Source: Alphaproteobacteria bacterium (GTDB taxonomy: Bacteria > Pseudomonadota > Alphaproteobacteria > Rickettsiales > SXRF01). From it: DNA of 6,551 nt. Both the position numbers and the translations under genes were made by a program. Below the pieces are notes generated by a model. That model searched no databases. It worked only from the letters and a program-made list of their open reading frames with translations, and was not told where the DNA came from. This document shows, piece after piece, positions 1 through 4,739 of this stretch. Each line of letters begins with the position of its first letter. Position 1 is the first letter of the stretch. The stretch lies in contig JAFATP010000022.1 of the NCBI GenBank assembly GCA_019243895.1, positions 1-6,551 on the forward strand, written 5' to 3'.

Positions 1-123
1 TAATTGCCGTAGCATCTCGCCATGCAAGGCAGAGAGCGGCGGGGATTTATTCACATACGCGGAGACATTCACTCTGTGAACAAGCGTGGGGGAGTGCTCG
101 CGCTCTAACTTGTGACGGCTCAT
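1..123 (-). CDS. Partial gene of unknown function, N-terminal 41 codons
   Basis: A minus-strand reading frame starts at an ATG at 123-121 and stays open for 41 codons to the left edge, so only the N-terminus is visible. The product begins MSRHKLEREHSPTLVHRVNV and continues as a basic, polar segment with no signal peptide or membrane helix. I do not recognise the family. The case for a real gene rests on the start region: AGGAG at 131-135 lies 7 bases before the ATG, and a possible extended -10 box lies further upstream. It is divergent from the large tail gene, with 45 bp between the two starts. In GTA clusters the position before gp15 is usually held by a same-strand NlpC/P60 peptidase gene. 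No plus-strand frame here looks like the end of such a gene. It is short and cut off, so a chance open frame remains possible. Confidence 0.5.
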   Translation of the reverse strand, partial: MSRHKLEREHSPTLVHRVNVSAYVNKSPPLSALHGEMLRQL

Positions 124-130
124 TACTTCT

Positions 131-135
131 CTCCT
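131..135 (-). promoter_or_regulatory. Ribosome binding site of the left minus-strand gene
   Basis: AGGAG on the minus strand, 7 bases from the ATG at 123-121. It fixes that start and is the main support for the partial gene. The divergent tail gene has no comparable motif. Confidence 0.55.
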
Positions 136-151
136 GCATAATGCAACTCCT

Positions 152-160
152 TTTATACCA
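152..160 (-). promoter_or_regulatory. Possible extended -10 promoter for the left minus-strand gene
   Basis: On the minus strand 160-152 reads TGGTATAAA, close to the extended -10 consensus TGnTATAAT. A TTGATG at 178-173 could act as a -35, but the 15-base spacer is short, which suits an extended -10 that depends less on the -35. Transcription would start near 145, leaving a leader of about 20 bases that includes the AGGAG. The motif lies in the only AT-rich part of the divergent gap. Seen by eye only. Confidence 0.35.
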
Positions 161-168
161 GAATTCCT

Positions 169-3100
169 ATGGCATCAATTATCCTTTCGGCGGCGGGCGG
201 GGCGCTCGGCGGCGCCACCGGCATTCCCGGCGGCGCCATCATCGGGCGGGCGCTCGGGAATCTGGCGGGCAGCTATATCGACAACAGCCTGTTCGGGGCG
301 GATACGCAGATCAGCCGCACGGGGCCGCGCCTGGCCGATCTGGCGGTGCAGACCTCCACCTACGGCAAGATGATCCCCATCGTTTACGGCTCGGTGCGGC
401 TGGCGGGCAACATGATCTGGTCCACCCCGATCCGGGAAACCGTCACCACCACCAGCTCTTCCTCCTCCACCGGCGGCGGCAAGGGCGGCGGCGGCAAGGT
501 GACGCAGACTTCCACCACTTACAGCTACAGCGTGTCGCTGGCCATTGCCGTCTGCGAGGGGCCGATCAACGCAGTATGGCGCGTCTGGGCGGACGCCAAG
601 CTGCTGGATCTCTCGCAATATACCATGCGGGTGTATCTGGGGGACGAGGCGCAGACGCCGGACAGCTTCATGGCCGGTATTGACGGCGGGCCGGCCACTC
701 CGGCATATCGCGGGCTTGCCTATGTGGTGATCGAAAACTTCCCGCTGGCCGATTACGGCAACCGCATTCCCAACTTCACGTTCGAGGTGCAGAAAAAAGC
801 GCAATACCCTGACTATGACGGGCAAATCGTTGAGAACATGATCGACGGCATGGTGCTGATCCCCGGCGCGGGCGAGTTCGTGTATGATACCCTGGTGGAG
901 TATAAGACGCCCGGCGTTTCCACCGGCGGCGGCTTTGCGGCGACCGGCGCGCAGGAAGCCGTCAACATGCAGAACGTCAGCGGCGAGGCCAATGTGCTGC
1001 TGGCGCTTGATCAGCTGGCGGATACCTGTCCGAACGTGCAATGGGTGAGCGTGGCGGCGTGCTGGTTCGGCAACAGCCTGGACGCCGGCAGCTGCACCAT
1101 CGTTCCGGGGGTGGAATATCAAAGCGGCGGCAGCACCGCGCCCAATGCCTGGGGCGTGGCGGGATATACGCGGGACACCGCGCACCAGATCACGTTGATC
1201 GAGGGCAGCCCCCGCTACGGCGGCACGCCCGATGACGCTTCGCTATTGCGGCTGCTGGCCGAATTGCGGCGGCGCGGATACAAGGTGGCGCTATACCCGC
1301 TGCTGGTGATGGACATGGACGGCAAGCCGTGGCGCGGGCTGCTCACGGGAAGCGCCGCCAATGTAGCAAATTTTTTCACAAAGACAAACGGTTATAATCG
1401 ATTTATAAACCATTATGCGAGCATTGCGGCGGGCGCGGTGGATGCATTTATCATCGGCTCGGAGCTGAAGGGGCTGACCGCCGTCACCGATACCCCCGGC
1501 TCGTATCCAGCGGTGACGCAGCTGGTTTCGCTCGCCGCCGCGGTGAAATCCGCGCTCGGCGGCGGCGTCATCGTCACCTACGGTGCCGACTGGAGCGAAT
1601 ATCACCATACCGACGGCGGCTGGTATCAGCTTGATCCGCTGTGGGCTTCCCCGAATATAGACGTGGTGGGCATCGACGCTTATTTCCCGCTGGCCGATGC
1701 GCCGCAGGACGCAACGTATGCCGTGCAGCCGCTGATTGACGGCTGGACCAGCGGCGAAGGCTATGATTTCTATTTCACCGACGGCAGCCGCACCGTCACC
1801 GCGCCGCTTGCCGCGCCGTATGCGTGGAAGAATATTGCCTGGTGGTGGTCGAACGCGCACGTAAACCCCAACGGGGTATCCACCGCCTGGGTGCCGCAAT
1901 CCAAGAAAATCTGGTTCACCGAATATGGCTTTCCCAGCGTGGACGGCTCGGCCAACCAGCCCAACGTGTTTTACGATTCCGCCAGCGCCTTGAGCGCTTT
2001 CCCTTATTTTTCGCGCGGGCGCGTTGATTTCCGCGCGCAGCGCGCCGGCATCACCGCCACCGAAGCGGCCTGGCAGGGCTCCGCCATGATCGAGCGCAAA
2101 TTCCTGTGGACGTGGGATGCGCGGCCCTATCCTTACTTCCCGGATCTGACGGCGGTGTGGGGCGACGGGCCGAACTGGCAATACGGGCATTGGACGGAAG
2201 GCAAGCTCGGCGTTTCCTCGCTGGCCGCCATTGTGGCCGATCTCTGCGCGCGGGCGGGCCTGCAACCCGCCGATTACGACGTCAGCGCCATCACCGACCA
2301 GGTGGAAGGCTTCGCCGTCGGGGCGCAGCAGAGCATCCGCGCCAGCATTCAGCAGCTGGAGCAGGGGTATTTCTTCGATACCTGCGAATCGGACGGCGTG
2401 TTGAAGTTCATACCCCGCGGGGGTACGCCCGCGCTTAGCATCACGGATGATATGCTGGTGCCGCAGGCGCAAAACGGCGCGTCCCGGCTGCTGTCCATCA
2501 CGCGGGCGCAGGAGCTGGAGCTGCCGCAGCGCGTGAACGTGGTGTATATGAGCCGCCTGAGCAATTACCAGCCCGCCACGCAATATTCCGCCCGCGCCGT
2601 GACGCGGAGCCGGCAGGCGGCCACCGTCAGCCTGCCGCTGGTGTTCGCCGACCAGGTGGCAAAGACCGTCGCCGACACCACGCTGTTCACCCTGTGGGTG
2701 TCGCGCGTGGCGTATGCGTTCCGTCTGCCGATGCGCTATGCCGCGCTGGATTGCGCCGATGTGATCGACGTGACGGCGGAAGGGGTGACCCACCGCATGC
2801 GCGTCACCTCCGTCACGCTGGCCGCGCCGGGAATGCTGCACGTGGAGGCGGTGGCGGAGGATATTTCGGCGTATGATTTCTATACCCCGCCGGGGCAGGG
2901 AGAAAACGGCACCGGCTCCATCACGCCGCTGGCCGCCACTTTGCTGGACATGCTGGATATGCCGGCGCTTCCCGGCGATGCCGCCGCCGCTTTAACGCTG
3001 CGCTATGCCGCCGCCGGCAGCACCGCCAACTGGCCGGGCGCGGCCCTTTATCGCTCCGATGACGGCGGCGGCAGCTTTCAGCCGGTGCTGGACATCACCA

Positions 3101-3852
3101 CCCAGGCGGCGATGGGAACCGCCGTCACCGCGCTCGGCTCCGGGCCGTATTGCGTGTTCGATGAAACCTCCGCCGTCACCGTGGCGCTCGCGCACGGCCA
3201 GCTGCAAAGCATCCCCCGGCTCTCCGTGCTGAACGGCGGCAACGCGGCGCTGCTGGGCAACGAGCTGCTCCAATTCACCACCGCCACGCTGCTCTCCGCC
3301 GGGCAATACCGGCTTTCCGGGTTGCTTCGCGGCAGGCAGGGCACGGAGTGGGCGATCGGCACGCACGCCGCCGGCGAGCGCTTCGTGCTGCTGGACGGCT
3401 CGCTGGCGCAGCAGGCGGTGCCGCCGCACCTGCTGAACCTGCCGCGCTTTTACAAGCCCGTAACGTTCGGCGGCACGCTGGACGGCACGCAGGCCCTGGG
3501 CAACACGTATACCGGCATCTGCGCCAAGCCTTACGCGCCGTCGCAGGTGCAGGGCGCGCGCGACGGCAGCGGCAATCTGACCATCAGCTGGGTGCGCCGC
3601 ACGCGCGTCTCCGGCGAATGGCAGGATTACGTGGACGTGCCGCTGAACGAGGGCGCCGAAGCGTATGAGGTGGATATTTTGCAGAGCGGAGCGGTGGTGC
3701 GCACGCTCTCCGGGCTTTCTGCGCCATCGGCCGGCTACACCGCCGCGCAGCAGGCGTCGGATTTCGGCGGCACGCAAAGCAGCGTCTCCGTGCGCGTGTA
3801 TCAGCTCTCCGCGGTGGTGGGCAGAGGCTACGGCGCCAGCGCCGTGGTGTGA
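169..3852 (+). CDS. GTA gp15-type phage tail protein with TIM-barrel (glycoside hydrolase-like) domain
   Basis: This 1227-residue protein matches in order and size the large tail-tip protein of alphaproteobacterial gene transfer agents and related phages (about 1300 residues, gp15-like), which forms the distal hub and contacts the host surface. The N-terminus is small and glycine-rich (MASIILSAAGGALGGATG), followed by a baseplate-type region with a Ser/Gly-rich loop near residues 90-115. A TIM-barrel-like domain spans about 350-665, with E432 (IIGSELKG) and E585 (IWFTEYGFP) where a GH-A type acid/base and nucleophile would sit. A phage tail domain covers about 700-905, and an FN3-like C-terminus about 1120-1227 contains SWVRRTR and ends SAVV. 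The ATG at 169 is the first start after an in-frame TAA at 139-141. No clear Shine-Dalgarno precedes it, which is odd. Codons near 1361-1412 are unusually AT-rich. Hydrolase activity is an inference; the family call is firm. Confidence 0.93.
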   Translation: MASIILSAAGGALGGATGIPGGAIIGRALGNLAGSYIDNSLFGADTQISRTGPRLADLAVQTSTYGKMIPIVYGSVRLAGNMIWSTPIRETVTTTSSSSSTGGGKGGGGKVTQTSTTYSYSVSLAIAVCEGPINAVWRVWADAKLLDLSQYTMRVYLGDEAQTPDSFMAGIDGGPATPAYRGLAYVVIENFPLADYGNRIPNFTFEVQKKAQYPDYDGQIVENMIDGMVLIPGAGEFVYDTLVEYKTPGVSTGGGFAATGAQEAVNMQNVSGEANVLLALDQLADTCPNVQWVSVAACWFGNSLDAGSCTIVPGVEYQSGGSTAPNAWGVAGYTRDTAHQITLIEGSPRYGGTPDDASLLRLLAELRRRGYKVALYPLLVMDMDGKPWRGLLTGSAANVANFFTKTNGYNRFINHYASIAAGAVDAFIIGSELKGLTAVTDTPGSYPAVTQLVSLAAAVKSALGGGVIVTYGADWSEYHHTDGGWYQLDPLWASPNIDVVGIDAYFPLADAPQDATYAVQPLIDGWTSGEGYDFYFTDGSRTVTAPLAAPYAWKNIAWWWSNAHVNPNGVSTAWVPQSKKIWFTEYGFPSVDGSANQPNVFYDSASALSAFPYFSRGRVDFRAQRAGITATEAAWQGSAMIERKFLWTWDARPYPYFPDLTAVWGDGPNWQYGHWTEGKLGVSSLAAIVADLCARAGLQPADYDVSAITDQVEGFAVGAQQSIRASIQQLEQGYFFDTCESDGVLKFIPRGGTPALSITDDMLVPQAQNGASRLLSITRAQELELPQRVNVVYMSRLSNYQPATQYSARAVTRSRQAATVSLPLVFADQVAKTVADTTLFTLWVSRVAYAFRLPMRYAALDCADVIDVTAEGVTHRMRVTSVTLAAPGMLHVEAVAEDISAYDFYTPPGQGENGTGSITPLAATLLDMLDMPALPGDAAAALTLRYAAAGSTANWPGAALYRSDDGGGSFQPVLDITTQAAMGTAVTALGSGPYCVFDETSAVTVALAHGQLQSIPRLSVLNGGNAALLGNELLQFTTATLLSAGQYRLSGLLRGRQGTEWAIGTHAAGERFVLLDGSLAQQAVPPHLLNLPRFYKPVTFGGTLDGTQALGNTYTGICAKPYAPSQVQGARDGSGNLTISWVRRTRVSGEWQDYVDVPLNEGAEAYEVDILQSGAVVRTLSGLSAPSAGYTAAQQASDFGGTQSSVSVRVYQLSAVVGRGYGASAVV

Positions 3853-3866
3853 GTGCTGGCATTTTT
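3835..3866 (+). terminator. Likely intrinsic terminator overlapping the tail gene stop codon
   Basis: GCCAGCGC at 3835-3842 pairs with GTGCTGGC at 3853-3860, giving an 8-bp stem with one G-U pair and a 10-base loop. After one A comes a run of five T (3862-3866). The TGA stop (3850-3852) lies in the loop, so a terminating ribosome would cover the hairpin. The T-run is short, so efficiency is uncertain. It would make the gp15-like gene a separate unit from the fibre gene downstream. Confidence 0.5.
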
Positions 3867-3872
3867 CCCCCT

Positions 3873-3948
3873 CGTCATTGCGAGGAGCAATGCGACGAAG
3901 CAATCTATTATGTATTCGCTGGATTGCTTCGCTGCGCTCGCAATGACG
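3873..3948. repeat. Full palindromic element, copy 1 (76 bp)
   Basis: The outer arms CGTCATTGCGAG (3873-3884) and CTCGCAATGACG (3937-3948) are exact 12-bp reverse complements. The inner arms CGAAGCAATC (3896-3905) and GATTGCTTCG (3922-3931) pair over 10 bp. The left side carries an 11-base bulge and the right side a 5-base bulge, with a 16-base AT-rich loop (3906-3921). From memory, this CGTCATTGCGAG...CAATGACG family occurs as dispersed intergenic repeats in many bacterial genomes, including several Alphaproteobacteria. It could fold as an RNA hairpin or be a non-autonomous mobile element. It has no direct repeats at its ends that I can see. Confidence 0.9.
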
Positions 3949-4020
3949 GTGACGCTGGATTGTTTCGCTGCGCTCGCAATGACGGTGACGCTGGATTGCT
4001 TCGCTGCGCTCGCAATGACG
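3949..4020. repeat. Two tandem 36-bp half elements (right arm only)
   Basis: Two 36-bp units at 3949-3984 and 3985-4020 each read GTGACGCTG, then a right arm (GATTG[T/C]TTCGCTGCG), then CTCGCAATGACG. They differ at one base: TGTTTCG in the first and TGCTTCG in the second. They repeat the right half of copy 1 and lack left arms, so they cannot form the hairpin alone but can compete with copy 1 for its left arm. They look like tandem duplication by slippage or unequal recombination, or deletion of left arms. Confidence 0.88.
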
Positions 4021-4037
4021 GTGACGGCATTCACCCT

Positions 4038-4113
4038 CGTCATTGCGAGGAGCAACGCGACGAAGCAATCTATTATTTATTTGCTGGATTGTTTCGCTGC
4101 GCTCGCAATGACG
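4038..4113. repeat. Full palindromic element, copy 2 (76 bp)
   Basis: Same architecture and length as copy 1: outer arms 4038-4049 and 4102-4113, inner arms 4061-4070 and 4087-4096, and a 16-base AT-rich loop at 4071-4086. It differs from copy 1 at a few bases (AACGCGA for AATGCGA in the left bulge, three loop bases, and TGTTTCG for TGCTTCG in the right arm). The last change turns a G-C pair into G-U in a rightward transcript but into an A-C mismatch in a leftward one. Same orientation as copy 1, 89 bp after its end. Confidence 0.9.
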
Positions 4114-4118
4114 ATGAA

Positions 4119-4136
4119 CCCGTGCGGGAATGACGG
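4119..4136. repeat. Possible relic of a CGTCATTCCCG-type repeat
   Basis: On the minus strand 4136-4119 reads CCGTCATTCCCGCACGGG, with a 4-bp stem CCCG/CGGG. Its start resembles the end of a second common palindromic family (CGTCATTCCCGC...GCGGGAATGACG). Only one end is present, so this is a weak call. It closes the gene-free stretch 3853-4147, which otherwise holds only the palindrome array and short linkers. Confidence 0.3.
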
Positions 4137-4147
4137 AAAAAACCGCG

Positions 4148-4681
4148 CTACCCTGCCAGCAGCTTTTTCTTCTGCGCTTCGAATTCTTCCTGTGTCAGCG
4201 TGCCGTGGTCGCGCAATGCGGCCAGGCGCTCCAGCTGGGAGGCGAGGTCCATCGCCGGTGCGGCGGCGGGTTGAATGGGGGCGGGGGGGCGCGTCGCCCG
4301 CGCCATCCAATGCTGCACCGTTTGCACGAACGGATCGATGGAAGAGCGCAGCACCGTTTGCAGCGTGAAATATTCCATGCCGTCCCACGCGCGGATAAAG
4401 CCGTAAAAGATGCCGTAGCCGTGATCGATGGACTGCACGCGCGAAAGCGGCATCTGCACCTGGCGCAGGCCGAACAGCATGCCGCGGTTGATGAACAGCA
4501 GCCGCTGCTCCGTGCACACCGCCAGCCATGTTTCCCTGTTCACAATGCCGGAGGTGAGCGCCAGGATATGCTCGCGCTCATCTAATATTTCCGGCAGCGC
4601 CCGGATTTCCTTGCGCGTGAAGAAGATATAGCGGTGCGGCAAAGCCGCGATCTGCGCATTGACCTGATCCATCGTGGGCAT
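4148..4681 (-). CDS. Small PH-like (bPH) plus SHOCT-domain protein
   Basis: A 177-residue soluble protein with no signal peptide or membrane helix. Residues about 30-125 look like a bacterial pleckstrin-homology-like domain: ILALTSGI, then LAVCTEQRLLFINRG (a typical beta-hairpin of this fold), then the strand VQMPLSRVQSIDHGYG. A Pro/Ala-rich linker (about 130-143) leads to a C-terminal SHOCT helix pair at 145-176 (LERLAALRDHGTLTQEEFEA, then KKKLL). Such proteins are thought to bind partners or oligomerise; the exact role is unknown. I chose ATG 4681 because AAAGGG sits 4 bases upstream. GTG at 4696 (182 aa) and ATG at 4672 (174 aa) are alternatives. It converges on the large tail gene with the palindrome array between them, and is divergent from the fibre gene (58 bp between starts). 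It is not a usual tail-cluster member and may be host cargo. Confidence 0.85.
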   Translation of the reverse strand: MPTMDQVNAQIAALPHRYIFFTRKEIRALPEILDEREHILALTSGIVNRETWLAVCTEQRLLFINRGMLFGLRQVQMPLSRVQSIDHGYGIFYGFIRAWDGMEYFTLQTVLRSSIDPFVQTVQHWMARATRPPAPIQPAAAPAMDLASQLERLAALRDHGTLTQEEFEAQKKKLLAG

Positions 4682-4724
4682 AACGCCCTTTACCACACCA
4701 TCTCAACAATTTCGACTATTTTTT

Positions 4725-4730
4725 AAGGAG
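4725..4730 (+). promoter_or_regulatory. Ribosome binding site of the fibre gene
   Basis: AAGGAG, 9 bases before the ATG at 4740 and directly after a T-rich stretch (4721-4724). It is a strong Shine-Dalgarno and fixes the start of the open-ended fibre gene. Confidence 0.8.
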
Positions 4731-4739
4731 TGCAACCGC

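Noticed and set aside
22..108. 28-codon plus-strand frame before the tail gene
   Set aside because: No Shine-Dalgarno and no recognisable product. It lies antisense to the better-supported minus-strand start.
110..142. Promoter for the tail gene (TTGTGA and CATAAT)
   Set aside because: The 21-base spacer is too long and both boxes are imperfect.
175..1185. 336-codon minus-strand open frame
   Set aside because: It is antisense to the conserved N-terminal part of the tail protein and has no recognisable domain.
1291..2841. 516-codon minus-strand open frame
   Set aside because: It is a shadow of the tail gene caused by high GC, with no family resemblance and with Arg/His/Gly-rich shadow composition.
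3873..4113. CRISPR array
   Set aside because: The repeats are palindromic with uneven, non-unique spacing (36-bp tandem units and 76-bp elements), and there are no spacers of constant size and no cas genes.
4137..4165. Intrinsic terminator for the PH-SHOCT gene
   Set aside because: There is a T6 run on the minus strand just after the stop, but the only stem before it is about 5 bp with a wobble pair and four bases separate it from the T-run.
3853..4368. Plus-strand open frames starting after the tail gene stop, translating the palindromes
   Set aside because: The peptides (repeats like LDCFAALAMTVT or LLRCARNDGDAG) are translations of the palindrome arms, a common source of false gene calls, and the frame then runs antisense into the PH-SHOCT gene.
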